Positions 25,966 to 34,520 of a DNA stretch of 64,000 nt are shown here, piece after piece. The number at the start of each line of letters is the position of its first letter. Positions within the stretch are counted from its first letter, which is position 1. The notes beneath the pieces were generated by a model that worked only from the letters and a program-made list of their open reading frames with translations, searched no databases and was not told the DNA's origin. This stretch comes from Trinickia symbiotica (GTDB lineage: Bacteria; Pseudomonadota; Gammaproteobacteria; Burkholderiales; Burkholderiaceae). The DNA lies in contig NZ_PTIR01000012.1 of assembly GCF_002934455.1 (NCBI RefSeq), positions 1-64,000 on the forward strand. Reading direction: 5' to 3'. The translations under genes and the position numbers were made by a program.

Positions 25966-26076
25966 GGCCGATTTATGAATTGAAGTTAAGAATGCTTTGA
26001 GTTTAGCACCGGCCACCTCAACCCACGTTGCGTTAACTTCGGAGCCCTGGCGACAAAGATTTGAGGAGCTGACCAA

Positions 26077-27159
26077 ATGAGGACGTACCGCATTGCAGCG
26101 ATTCCGGGCGACGGCATCGGCAAGGAAGTCATTCCGGCCGGCAAACACGTGCTTGAGGCACTTGCGAAGACCGCCGATAGCTTAACTTTCGAATTCGAGG
26201 ATTTCGATTGGGGCGCCGATTATTACCGCCAGCACGGCGTGATGATGCCGGCCGATGGCCTCGACGCGCTGCGCGACAAGGACGCGATTCTATTCGGCTC
26301 GGCCGGTGATCCCGACGTCCCCGACCACATCACGCTGTGGGGTCTGCGCTTGAAGATCTGCCAAGGGTTCGATCAGTACGCCAACGTGCGGCCAACGCGA
26401 ATCCTGCCGGGCATCGACGCTCCGCTCAAACGCTGCAAGCCCGGCGATCTCGACTGGGTCATCGTGCGCGAGAACTCGGAGGGCGAATACTCCGGCATCG
26501 GGGGGCGCGTACATCAGGGGCATCCTATCGAAGCGGCAACCGACGTATCGATCCTCACGCGCGCCGGTGTCGAGCGCATCATGCGTTTCGCCTTTCGGCT
26601 CGCGCAGTCGCGTCCGCGCAAGCAGCTGACCGTCATCACCAAAAGCAACGCCCAGCGGCACGCAATGGTCATGTGGGACGAGGTGGCGCTACGGATCTCG
26701 AAAGAATTCCCCGACGTGAAGTGGGACAAGGAACTCGTCGATGCGTCGACGGCACGCATGATCAATCGCCCTGGCTCGCTCGATACGATCGTCGCGACGA
26801 ACCTGCATGCGGACATTCTCAGCGATCTCGCCGCCGCGCTCGCCGGCAGCCTCGGCATCGCGCCGACGGGCAACATCGATCCAGAGCGCCGCTATCCCTC
26901 GATGTTCGAGCCGATCCACGGCTCGGCATTCGACATCATGGGCAAAGGCCTCGCCAATCCGATCGGCACCTTCTGGTCCGCCGTCATGATGCTCGAGCAT
27001 CTCGGCGAATCCGGTGCCGCCAAGCGGCTGATGCGCGCGATCGAAGCCGTCACGGCGAGCCCGAAACTTCACACCGGAGACCTCGGAGGCAGCGCGACCA
27101 CCGCGCAGGTTACCGAGGCCGTTTGCGAACTCATTGCGAACAGTCAGGCAACTGTCTAG
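26077..27159 (+). CDS. ttuC: Tartrate/D-malate dehydrogenase (isopropylmalate dehydrogenase family)
   Basis: The 360-residue enzyme has the beta-decarboxylating dehydrogenase fold: IPGDGIGKEV at the start, the R-rich substrate site around ENSEGEYSGIGG, the catalytic YSG/K pattern, VDASTARMINRPGSLD, and MFEPIHGSAFDIMGKG with NAD specificity. Close relatives oxidise L- or D-tartrate and D-malate (TtuC/DmlA). GAGGAG stands eight bases before ATG 26077. Its likely regulator gene next door is a deleted relic. Substrate choice between tartrate and D-malate cannot be made by eye. Confidence 0.88.
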   Translation: MRTYRIAAIPGDGIGKEVIPAGKHVLEALAKTADSLTFEFEDFDWGADYYRQHGVMMPADGLDALRDKDAILFGSAGDPDVPDHITLWGLRLKICQGFDQYANVRPTRILPGIDAPLKRCKPGDLDWVIVRENSEGEYSGIGGRVHQGHPIEAATDVSILTRAGVERIMRFAFRLAQSRPRKQLTVITKSNAQRHAMVMWDEVALRISKEFPDVKWDKELVDASTARMINRPGSLDTIVATNLHADILSDLAAALAGSLGIAPTGNIDPERRYPSMFEPIHGSAFDIMGKGLANPIGTFWSAVMMLEHLGESGAAKRLMRAIEAVTASPKLHTGDLGGSATTAQVTEAVCELIANSQATV

Positions 27160-27343
27160 CACGTAGCGATCTCGGGCTGTTACGCACACCGCACACGAAC
27201 GGACGCCTGGCCGAAGCAGCAGGCGTCGGGTTCGACCGAGCGCGCCTCTCGAAGAGGTGCGCCGCTAAAACTGAAACCTCGAGCAGAAAACGGGCCGACA
27301 AAACAGCACAGCGGCCACGGTGCACCGTCGCTCCGTCTTCCGA

Positions 27344-27739
27344 TTACCAAATGGTCTTGACGTGCTTGTAGGCGCGAATTTTCTCGTCTCGCGTCACGAG
27401 CGGGACAGCCAGCTTACGCGCTGTCGCTACAATCATGCGGTCAGCGGGGTCCTTATGAAACTCGCCCGGCAGGTCTACCGCCTTGAGGCCGATTTCGACA
27501 TCCACGGGCAGAAAGCGGACGGCCTCGATCGCAGATGCGGTGGTGAGCCAGCTTGCTACGTCCATCGAGAGAACCAACTTTTCGCGATCGACCAGCATCG
27601 CGATTTCCCACGCAGATATCGCAGACACCACGATCTGGCCACCGTCCAACTCTCGATCGATGGCCGTCTTAGCTTTTTTACTCAGAGCGTCATCACCGTT
27701 CGCCCACCAAACCAGCGCGTGCGTATCGAGAACGATCAC
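27344..27739 (-). CDS. PIN-domain toxin (VapC-like ribonuclease)
   Basis: The 131-residue protein has the PIN acidic residues: D5 (VLDTHALVWW), E45 in SAISAWEIAML, and the DPADRMIVATA cluster near residue 97-107. PIN toxins cleave RNA, often tRNA or rRNA. Its start overlaps the stop of the antitoxin gene by four bases, consistent with coupled translation. It appears intact, unlike the YafQ relic at 9.9 kb. Confidence 0.88.
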   Translation of the reverse strand: MIVLDTHALVWWANGDDALSKKAKTAIDRELDGGQIVVSAISAWEIAMLVDREKLVLSMDVASWLTTASAIEAVRFLPVDVEIGLKAVDLPGEFHKDPADRMIVATARKLAVPLVTRDEKIRAYKHVKTIW

Positions 27740-27969
27740 CGATTAGCCTCCCACTCAACATCTACCGGCTCGGTCGGATCATCATAGCGGACCACCGAGC
27801 CGCGCAAAACGTCGAGCGGATTCCGTTCATCGCTACGGTACGGCCGGACCTCCAACGTCGGCTTGCCGTGATCAGTCACGACGACACTCTCGCCGGAGGC
27901 CTCGACCTGGCGGAAAAATTCGAGCGCTTTCGCCTTGAACTCGGACTTCGAAACTTGATTAGCTTCCAT
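27736..27969 (-). CDS. Phd/YefM-type antitoxin
   Basis: The 77-residue product starts MEANQVSKSEFKAKALEFF and continues VVVTDHGKPTLEVRPY, the Phd/YefM DNA-binding pattern. The acidic C-terminus (DPTEPVDVEWEANR) would block the PIN toxin. AGGTG precedes ATG 27969; a longer frame to 28023 has no good start. It comes first in the two-gene operon with the toxin gene downstream. Confidence 0.82.
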   Translation of the reverse strand: MEANQVSKSEFKAKALEFFRQVEASGESVVVTDHGKPTLEVRPYRSDERNPLDVLRGSVVRYDDPTEPVDVEWEANR

Positions 27970-28111
27970 CCACGCACCTATAGTCACCTGACCAGAGTCA
28001 TAATCGTAGCTCAATGTGACCACTTTGGCAAGTCATTTTGGCTTCGTCCCAGCGCAGCAGTAACATATCGGATCGATAAACGCGACCGAACCTGCACTAC
28101 GGAGGCCCCTG

Positions 28112-28531
28112 ATGCGCCAAGCCCTTGAACACCTCGAAGTCGAGACCGACGGACGCGGGCTCGTCGAAATCACGGAGCAAGTCCGCGAGTTCGTCGATCG
28201 GCAGTCAGTCGACATCGGCGTTCTGACGCTCTTTTGCCGCCACACGTCGGCATCGCTGCTAATCCAGGAAAACGCCGATCCCTCAGTGCAGCGCGACCTC
28301 GAACGGTACTTCGAAACGATCGCACCCGAGGACCCGAAGCGTTACGAGCACGGCACAGAAGGTCCTGACGATATGCCGGCTCACCTACGCACGGCTCTGA
28401 CGCAGGTTCAATTATCGATTCCGATCGAGCAGGGTCGCCTCGTGCTCGGCACTTGGCAGGGTATCTATCTGTTCGAGCACCGGCAGCGCGAGCATTCGCG
28501 TGACGTCGTGGCCCATATCATCGGGAATTGA
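28112..28531 (+). CDS. yjbQ: YjbQ-family protein (UPF0047)
   Basis: The 139-residue protein is a close match to the YjbQ/UPF0047 family, with the conserved LFCRHTSASLLIQENADPSV and the C-terminal EHSRDVVAHIIG. It forms a trimeric barrel; some members show weak thiamine-phosphate synthase activity, but the real role is unclear. GGAGG precedes ATG 28112. It stands alone, convergent with ahpF. Confidence 0.9.
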   Translation: MRQALEHLEVETDGRGLVEITEQVREFVDRQSVDIGVLTLFCRHTSASLLIQENADPSVQRDLERYFETIAPEDPKRYEHGTEGPDDMPAHLRTALTQVQLSIPIEQGRLVLGTWQGIYLFEHRQREHSRDVVAHIIGN

Positions 28532-28553
28532 CGCGACGCATTCAAGGCGCGTG

Positions 28554-28590
28554 CGCGATATCGAATCCGGCAAAGAGACTCGATATCGCG
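28554..28590. terminator. Hairpin between convergent yjbQ and ahpF
   Basis: CGCGATATCGA (28554-28564) and TCGATATCGCG (28580-28590) form a perfect 11-bp stem with a 15-nt loop, between two convergent genes. It has no T-run on either side, so it is either a weak bidirectional terminator or a protein-binding palindrome pair. Confidence 0.35.
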
Positions 28591-28642
28591 AATGCAGTGC
28601 TGTCAGCATCAGCGGCGAGACGCATCGCGCCGCGTTTTATTC

Positions 28643-30238
28643 TCAGGCGACCGCCACTTCCCGTTCCTCGTCTGCCCCGACGGTTTCTTGAGGTGCACTA
28701 CGAATCAGATGATCGAACGCGCCGAGCGCGGCTTTCGCGCCTTCGCCGACGGCGATGACGATCTGCTTGAAAGGCACGGTCGTGACGTCGCCCGCGGCAA
28801 AGACGCCCGGCACTGACGTGGCTCCCTTCGCATCGACGACGATCTCGCCCCGCTCCGACAGTTCGACCGTGCCCTTCAACCACTCCGTGTTCGGCACGAG
28901 ACCGATCTGAACAAACACGCCTTCGAGCGCCACGCGTTTCGCCTCACCCGTGCGCAGGTCCTTATAAACGAGGCCGTTCACCTTCGCGCCGTCGCCTTCG
29001 ATTTCGGTGGTCTGCGCACGCGTGACGACCGTCACGTTGGCAAGACTGCGCAGCTTGCGCTGGAGCACTTCGTCGGCCCTCAGGCTCTCGCCGTACTCGA
29101 TCAGCGTCACCTCGCGGACGATACCCGCGAGATCGATCGCCGCTTCGACGCCCGAATTGCCGCCGCCGATGACGGCGACGCGCTTGCCCTTGAACAGCGG
29201 GCCGTCGCAGTGCGGGCAATAAGCGACCCCGCGATTGCGGTACTCGCGCTCGCCGGGCACGCCGATCTCGCGCCACCGCGCACCGGTCGCAAGAACAATG
29301 GTCTTAGCCTTCAACACGGCGCCGCTCGCAAGGCGGACCTCGTTCACCGCGCCGGGAATCAATGCTTGCGCGCGCTGCACGTCCATGATGTCGACTTCGT
29401 ACTGCTTCACGTGCTGTTCCAGTGCCGTAGCAAACTTGGGCCCTTCCGTCTCCTGCACGGAAACAAAATTCTCGATGGCGAGCGTATCGAGCACCTGACC
29501 ACCAAATCGCTCGGCCACAACGCCCGTCGCGATCCCCTTGCGGGCCGCGTAGATCGCGGCAGCCGCCCCGGCCGGCCCGCCGCCGACGATCAGCACGTCG
29601 AATACGGGCTTGTTCTCGAGTGCTTTCGCCGCTTTCGCCCCGGCATTCGTATCGAGCTTAGCGAGAATTTCCTTCACGCCGCTGCGGCCTTGCCCGAACA
29701 CTTCGCCGTTCAGGAACATCGTCGGCACGGCCATGACCTCACGCGCCTCGACTTCCTGCTGGAACAAGGCACCGTCGATCGCGACATGGCGGATGCGCGG
29801 GTTGATCATTGCCATCACGTTGAGCGCCTGTACGACCTCAGGGCAGTTCTGGCAGCTCAGCGAGAAGTAAGTTTCGAATTGATAGTCGCCGTCCAGCTCG
29901 CGAATCTGCTCGATCACCGCATCGTCCAGCTTGACCGGATGGCCGCCCACCTGCAGCAGCGCCAGCACGAGCGAAGTGAATTCATGGCCCATCGGAATAC
30001 CGGCAAAGCGGATACCGGCCGGCTTGCCAAGCTCGCCGATCGAGAACGACGGCTTGCGCGCATCGTCGCCGCGGCGTTCGATGACGGTAATGTGGTCCGA
30101 CAAAGCCTCGATGTCCCGCAGGAGTTCAATCAGCTCTTGCGACTTTGCAGTATCGTCGACCGATGCGACGATCTCGATCGGCCGCGTGACTTTTTCGAGG
30201 TACGTTTTCAGTTGCGTCTTGAGGTTGGCGTCGAGCAT
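28643..30238 (-). CDS. ahpF: Alkyl hydroperoxide reductase flavoprotein subunit
   Basis: The 531-residue enzyme has the N-terminal tandem thioredoxin-like domain with its CQNCPEV redox centre (near residue 129), then the thioredoxin-reductase-like part with the FAD motif [17 protein letters not shown], the redox CPHC and the NAD(P) motif [15 protein letters not shown]. AhpF passes electrons from NADH to AhpC, which reduces peroxides. ATG 30238 gives the standard [14 protein letters not shown] start. It lies 107 bp downstream of ahpC in the same direction. Confidence 0.95.
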   Translation of the reverse strand: MLDANLKTQLKTYLEKVTRPIEIVASVDDTAKSQELIELLRDIEALSDHITVIERRGDDARKPSFSIGELGKPAGIRFAGIPMGHEFTSLVLALLQVGGHPVKLDDAVIEQIRELDGDYQFETYFSLSCQNCPEVVQALNVMAMINPRIRHVAIDGALFQQEVEAREVMAVPTMFLNGEVFGQGRSGVKEILAKLDTNAGAKAAKALENKPVFDVLIVGGGPAGAAAAIYAARKGIATGVVAERFGGQVLDTLAIENFVSVQETEGPKFATALEQHVKQYEVDIMDVQRAQALIPGAVNEVRLASGAVLKAKTIVLATGARWREIGVPGEREYRNRGVAYCPHCDGPLFKGKRVAVIGGGNSGVEAAIDLAGIVREVTLIEYGESLRADEVLQRKLRSLANVTVVTRAQTTEIEGDGAKVNGLVYKDLRTGEAKRVALEGVFVQIGLVPNTEWLKGTVELSERGEIVVDAKGATSVPGVFAAGDVTTVPFKQIVIAVGEGAKAALGAFDHLIRSAPQETVGADEEREVAVA

Positions 30239-30345
30239 GGTTCGTCCGATTGTGCTTTGCGAAGGGCGAGGGAGAGCCGCGGCGTCATCTTTTGGATGAC
30301 GCCGCTCATGCAGCCTCGTCGGCTGCGGGGTGCTGCTGGGAGCTG

Positions 30346-30909
30346 TTAGATTTTGCCGACGAGATCGAGCGAAGGCTTGAGCGTCTCGGCGCCCGGCGTC
30401 CACTTGGCGGGGCAGACTTCACCCGGGTGCGCGGCAACGTATTGTGCGGCCTGGACCTTGCGCAACAGCTCGCCCGCATCGCGACCGATGCCGTTGTCGT
30501 GGATTTCGCAGAGCTTGATCTGGCCTTCGGGGTTGATCACGAACGTGCCGCGCAACGCGAGGCCTTCTTCTTCGATCATGACGTCGAAGTTGCGCGTGAT
30601 CGCGCCGGTCGGATCGCCGATCATCGGATACTTGATCTTGCCGATGGCGTCCGACGTATCGTGCCACGCCTTGTGCGTGAAGTGCGTGTCGGTCGACACG
30701 CTATAGATCTCGACGCCAAGCTTCTGGAATTCAGCGTAGCGGTCCGCCAGGTCGGCGAGCTCGGTCGGGCAGACGAACGTGAAGTCCGCCGGATAGAAGA
30801 CGACGACCGACCACTTGCCCTTCAACGTTTCGTCGGTAACGGTCACGAAATCGCCGTTGTGGAAAGCGGTGGCCTTGAACGGTTTGACTTGGCTGTTGAT
30901 GATCGACAT
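30346..30909 (-). CDS. ahpC: Alkyl hydroperoxide reductase peroxiredoxin subunit
   Basis: The 187-residue protein is a typical 2-Cys peroxiredoxin. The peroxidatic cysteine is in [13 protein letters not shown] (about C47), the resolving cysteine in [11 protein letters not shown] (about C166), and the start is [11 protein letters not shown]. It reduces hydrogen peroxide, organic peroxides and peroxynitrite with AhpF as reductant. I use ATG 30909; an in-frame start at 30927 lacks the family N-terminus. OxyR control is likely by analogy, but no full OxyR site is visible. Confidence 0.95.
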   Translation of the reverse strand: MSIINSQVKPFKATAFHNGDFVTVTDETLKGKWSVVVFYPADFTFVCPTELADLADRYAEFQKLGVEIYSVSTDTHFTHKAWHDTSDAIGKIKYPMIGDPTGAITRNFDVMIEEEGLALRGTFVINPEGQIKLCEIHDNGIGRDAGELLRKVQAAQYVAAHPGEVCPAKWTPGAETLKPSLDLVGKI

Positions 30910-31160
30910 TTCGACTGGATCCCTCATGGTTGGGTGAAAGTGTGACCATTATGCGATAAACCTATCGCGTCGTGAATTCGATAATCCAAATCTATGCGAT
31001 TGGCAAAAGCTATCGGGCGGTCACGGGTGCCGAGCCCCTAGTTTTTCTTGTGACAGTCTTCAGAATTTGCCGTTTGTCGATACCGTTGAACTGCCCGATA
31101 GTCGGTGCTCCGGACGACTTGGTCCGAGACCATTCGATTGCAAAGGAGCATGTGACAAAG

Positions 31161-32057
31161 ATGGCTCATTCACCCAACCGCCGTGCATTGCTGCTAGCCG
31201 CGGTCGCTGCACCATTCGCGTTTGCGCTCGACGCACGCGCGATGTCAGGAGAAGACCGCGAACCGTCAAAGACCAAGCTGGCGGCGATCGAAAAACAATT
31301 CGGAGGAAGGCTCGGCGTCTACGCCCTCGATACGGGCAGCGGTACGGAGATCCGTCACCGCGCGGACGAGCGCTTTCCATTTTGCAGCACGTTCAAGATG
31401 GTTCTCGCTTCCGCTGTGCTCGCGAAGAGTGTCCAGGAGCCGGGCCTGATGGAGCAACGGATGCAGTACGCGCAAAGCGATCTAGTCAGCTACTCGCCCA
31501 TATCACGCAAGCATGTCGCCGACGGCATGACGGTAGCCGAGCTTTGCCGCGCCGCCGTCGAATTGAGCGACAACACGGCCGCGAACCAGCTGATCAAACT
31601 GCTGGGCGGGCCTGCCGCCGTGACCGCCTTCGCGCGCTCGATCGGCGACAACACATTCCGGCTCGATCGCTGGGAAACCGAGCTCAATACCGCGATACCG
31701 GGCGACCCGCGCGATACCACGACGTCGAGGGCTATGGCGCACACGCTCCAAGCCGTGGCGCTCGGCAATGCGCTCCCCGAAACGCAACGCGATACCCTCC
31801 AGACGTGGCTGCGCGGCTGTCAGACCGGCGCGAAGCGAATCAGGGCCGCGGTGCCGGCCGGTTGGGATGTCGGCGACAAGACAGGCACGGGCGACCACGG
31901 AACAGCCAACGACGTTGCGGTCATCTGGCCGCCCTCACGCAAACCGATCGTCTTGGCCATTTATCACACTCAGGAAAAGCCTGACACGCGGGGACGCGAT
32001 GAGGCCATCGCTGACGCCGCGCGCGTCGTAGTCGCCCAATTGCAGCGGGCGAGCTAA
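31161..32057 (+). CDS. Class A beta-lactamase (PenA-like)
   Basis: The 298-residue enzyme has all class A motifs: S76-T-F-K79, S136-D-N138, E172-T-E-L-N and K240-T-G. A cysteine precedes the catalytic serine, as in Burkholderia PenA. The N-terminus has a twin-arginine-like signal peptide (SPNRRALLLAAVAAP ... DARA), so Tat export is possible. It should hydrolyse penicillins and some cephalosporins in the periplasm; no carbapenemase-type second cysteine is seen near the KTG motif. It stands alone with no adjacent LysR regulator of the penR type. ATG 31161 is used; GTG 31152 is an alternative. Confidence 0.92.
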   Translation: MAHSPNRRALLLAAVAAPFAFALDARAMSGEDREPSKTKLAAIEKQFGGRLGVYALDTGSGTEIRHRADERFPFCSTFKMVLASAVLAKSVQEPGLMEQRMQYAQSDLVSYSPISRKHVADGMTVAELCRAAVELSDNTAANQLIKLLGGPAAVTAFARSIGDNTFRLDRWETELNTAIPGDPRDTTTSRAMAHTLQAVALGNALPETQRDTLQTWLRGCQTGAKRIRAAVPAGWDVGDKTGTGDHGTANDVAVIWPPSRKPIVLAIYHTQEKPDTRGRDEAIADAARVVVAQLQRAS

Positions 32058-32081
32058 CCCTGTTTGGAAAACAAGGCATAG

Positions 32082-32104
32082 TGACGCGACCCTGAATCGC
32101 GTCA
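32082..32104. terminator. Hairpin between beta-lactamase and the GntR gene
   Basis: TGACGCGA (32082-32089) and TCGCGTCA (32097-32104) form a perfect 8-bp stem with a 7-nt loop between two convergent genes. There is no clear T-run, so it is a tentative bidirectional terminator. Confidence 0.35.
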
Positions 32105-32815
32105 TCACGCATCGCGTGCACCGGACCGACCGCGGACAAAATCGATATGTGTCTGCATCGCGGTGCGCGCTTCTTCTGGGTTGCGCGTGCATATCGCCTC
32201 GCAAAGCGCCTTGTGCTGCAGCAACAGAACGTCCGACGCCTCTTCGTCGTTTTCACGCAGGCCGGTGCCGCTCGTCGCGATATGTTCGCGCAGCATGCTG
32301 ATCACGCTCGCGTGCAGATGAAGGAACATCGCGTTGTGCGAGGCGCGCGCAATCGCCTCGTGGAAGCTCGTATCGGCCCGTGCTTCGGCCGCCATATCGT
32401 TCGCCCGGCGAGCTTTCTCCAGGTCGCGCAGGAGCGCGCGGATACGCTTGCGGTCCTCGGCCGTCGCCCGCAATGCGGCGAAATAGGCCGTCGCCCCTTC
32501 GAGGACGCGGCGAAATTCGAGCATGTCGTCGCGCAGTACGGGGTGATCGGCAACGAGCTGCCCCCATGGCGAGGCGATTCCCGTCCGCAAGCGGTCCGTC
32601 ACGAATACGCCCGCTCCATGTCTCGCTTGCACGAGCCCGCGCGCCGCCAAACGCTGGATTGCCTCGCGAACCGTATTGCGCGATACCGCATATTCGCTCG
32701 CCAGCGTGCGCTCGGCCGGCAGACGCGCACCGGCAGGCCACGTGCCATCGATCAAGGCCGTCTCGAGCCGACGCATGACCGCTTCGACACGTCCGCCTTC
32801 TTCGCCTCTCATCAT
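32105..32815 (-). CDS. FadR-subfamily GntR regulator, probably of lactate utilisation (LldR/LutR-like)
   Basis: The 236-residue protein has the GntR winged HTH (about 10-75, ERTLASEYAVSRNTVREAIQ) followed by a helical FCD domain with metal-binding histidines (FHEAIARASHN, and HKALCEAI). This subfamily often senses lactate, pyruvate or similar acids. It is divergent from lutA, and the intergenic region contains a TGGTCCAACCA site that fits the family consensus TNGTNNNACNA. ATG 32815 is chosen for length and for GGGA upstream. Confidence 0.87.
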   Translation of the reverse strand: MMRGEEGGRVEAVMRRLETALIDGTWPAGARLPAERTLASEYAVSRNTVREAIQRLAARGLVQARHGAGVFVTDRLRTGIASPWGQLVADHPVLRDDMLEFRRVLEGATAYFAALRATAEDRKRIRALLRDLEKARRANDMAAEARADTSFHEAIARASHNAMFLHLHASVISMLREHIATSGTGLRENDEEASDVLLLQHKALCEAICTRNPEEARTAMQTHIDFVRGRSGARDA

Positions 32816-32893
32816 CGTTCCGTTTCCCACCGTCGCTGAGCCGGCCGACAAGCCGGAATCCACACGTCCATCATGCTGGCCCGCGATGCGGAG

Positions 32894-32904
32894 TGGTCCA
32901 ACCA
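32894..32904. promoter_or_regulatory. FadR/GntR-type operator upstream of lutA
   Basis: TGGTCCAACCA matches the FadR-subfamily consensus T-N-G-T-N3-A-C-N-A exactly. It lies between the divergent GntR gene and lutA, about 94 bp before the lutA start. Confidence 0.6.
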
Positions 32905-32997
32905 ATTTGTGCATCAGGCCCGTCGACAGGATTATGCCTGGATCGCCGCACCCTCTCATCGCGCGTCAGGCGCGCAAGCGGCGCGATGGAGAAAAGC

Positions 32998-33807
32998 ATG
33001 CAGGAACGGCAGTACCCTTCGGCCCCGCCCAACGACATCTATCTGTTCGCGACCTGTCTGGTCGACCTGTTCGTCCCGCAGGCCGGCCTCGATGCAGTCC
33101 GTCTCCTCGAGCGCGAAGGATTGACCGTGCATTTCCCGCGTGCGCAAAGCTGTTGCGGACAGCCCGCTTACAGCAGCGGCAATCCGGAGCAAGCGCGCGA
33201 AGTAGCGCGTGCGCAGCTGGACCTGTTTGCCGAGCCATGGCCGGTCATCGTTCCTTCGGGTTCATGTGCGGGCATGATGCGCCATCACTGGCCGAAGCTG
33301 TTCGAAGGCGACCCGGAGGCGAGCACGAAAGCGCGGGAGCTCGCGGCGCGCATCTACGAGCTCGGCGAATTCCTGCTGAACGTGGTCAAGCTCGACGTCA
33401 CCCGTTACCTTGCTAACAAGCCGACGCCGGAGCGCGTGGTGCTGCACACTTCCTGCGCGGCACGGCGCGAGATGGGCACGCGTCAGCACGGCGTGGCGCT
33501 CGTCGATGCGCTGCCGGGCGTCACTCGAATCGATCACGAGCGCGAGTCGGAATGCTGCGGATTCGGTGGCACGTTTTCGCTGAAACATCCCGATATCTCG
33601 GGTGCGATGGTCTATGACAAGATCGCTTCCGCTTGCGCGACGGGCTGCGATCGCCTCGTGTCGGCCGACTGCGGCTGCCTGCTCAACATCGGCAATGCCG
33701 CCGCTTACCATAGCGCCCCCCTACCGGTGGAGCATCTCGCGAGCTTCCTATGGCGTCGCACGGGCGGCGCCGGCACGGATCAGCGCGACATGGGAGAAAC
33801 GGCATGA
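32998..33807 (+). CDS. lutA: L-lactate dehydrogenase complex subunit LutA/LldE
   Basis: The 269-residue protein has two cysteine-rich (CCG) domains, with SCCGQPAYSSG near residue 45 and ECCGFGGTFS near 185, as in heterodisulfide-reductase-like LutA. With LutB and LutC it oxidises L-lactate to pyruvate through iron-sulfur centres. ATG 32998 is preceded by GGAG at six bases. Its stop overlaps the next start (ATGA). It is the first gene of the lutACB operon. Confidence 0.9.
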   Translation: MQERQYPSAPPNDIYLFATCLVDLFVPQAGLDAVRLLEREGLTVHFPRAQSCCGQPAYSSGNPEQAREVARAQLDLFAEPWPVIVPSGSCAGMMRHHWPKLFEGDPEASTKARELAARIYELGEFLLNVVKLDVTRYLANKPTPERVVLHTSCAARREMGTRQHGVALVDALPGVTRIDHERESECCGFGGTFSLKHPDISGAMVYDKIASACATGCDRLVSADCGCLLNIGNAAAYHSAPLPVEHLASFLWRRTGGAGTDQRDMGETA

Positions 33808-34520
33808 GCGCACTCACCGCACGCGAACGAATCCTCGGCCGTCTTCGCGCCGCCGCGTCACAGCCCGAAATTCAAGTTACCGAAATCGACAAGCGCATCG
33901 ACGCGCACTACGACGAGCGCCGCCGCGCAGCCGGCCCGACATCGAAGCGCGAGCTGGTCGAGGCGATGCATTCGTCGCTGAAAACCGCGCATGCCGACGT
34001 ATGGTGTTCGAGCGCAACGGCGTGGCCTGAGGAAATCGCTCGACGTCTGGCGGAACATCGCGTGCGACGGCTGCTCGTCGACAAAGGCAGCCGCGAGGGC
34101 GCCGCATTGGCGCACGCGCTGCCGCCAACTGTCAAAGCGATATCTTATGACCGGCCGATCGAAGCCTGGAAGCGGGAGCTGTTCGAAACTGTCGACGCTG
34201 GCTTCACCGTCGCACGCTCGGGTATCGCGGCGACGGGAACGCTCGTCCTCGCACCCGATGCCGGCTCGCCGCGCACCGCTTCTCTCGCGCCGCCACTCCA
34301 TATCGCGCTCGTTCACGAACGTACGTTGCACCCGGACCTGCATGCGGCGGCGCGAGCCGAGCGTTGGCATGCAGGCATGCCGACGAACCTCGTCCTTGTT
34401 TCGGGGCCGTCCAAGACGTCCGACATTCAGCAAACGCTCGCCTACGGGGCACATGGCCCCCGATGGCTATGGCTTGTCATCGTGACCGAATCGGTCGATA
34501 GGGAAGGAGACCACCGATGA
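33804..34520 (+). CDS. lutC: Lactate utilisation protein LutC (LUD domain)
   Basis: The 238-residue protein is LutC-like, with an LUD-domain pattern: GFTVARSGIAATGTLVLAP and MPTNLVLVSGPSKTSDIQ. It overlaps lutA and lutB by four bases each, so the three genes are translationally coupled. Its exact role in the lactate dehydrogenase complex is not defined, but it is required in Bacillus. Confidence 0.88.
   Translation: MSALTARERILGRLRAAASQPEIQVTEIDKRIDAHYDERRRAAGPTSKRELVEAMHSSLKTAHADVWCSSATAWPEEIARRLAEHRVRRLLVDKGSREGAALAHALPPTVKAISYDRPIEAWKRELFETVDAGFTVARSGIAATGTLVLAPDAGSPRTASLAPPLHIALVHERTLHPDLHAAARAERWHAGMPTNLVLVSGPSKTSDIQQTLAYGAHGPRWLWLVIVTESVDREGDHR

Noticed and set aside
30981-30995. ATAATCCAAATCTAT upstream of ahpC as an OxyR site
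   Set aside because: Only one half of the four-part OxyR motif fits, and spacing of the other elements is wrong.
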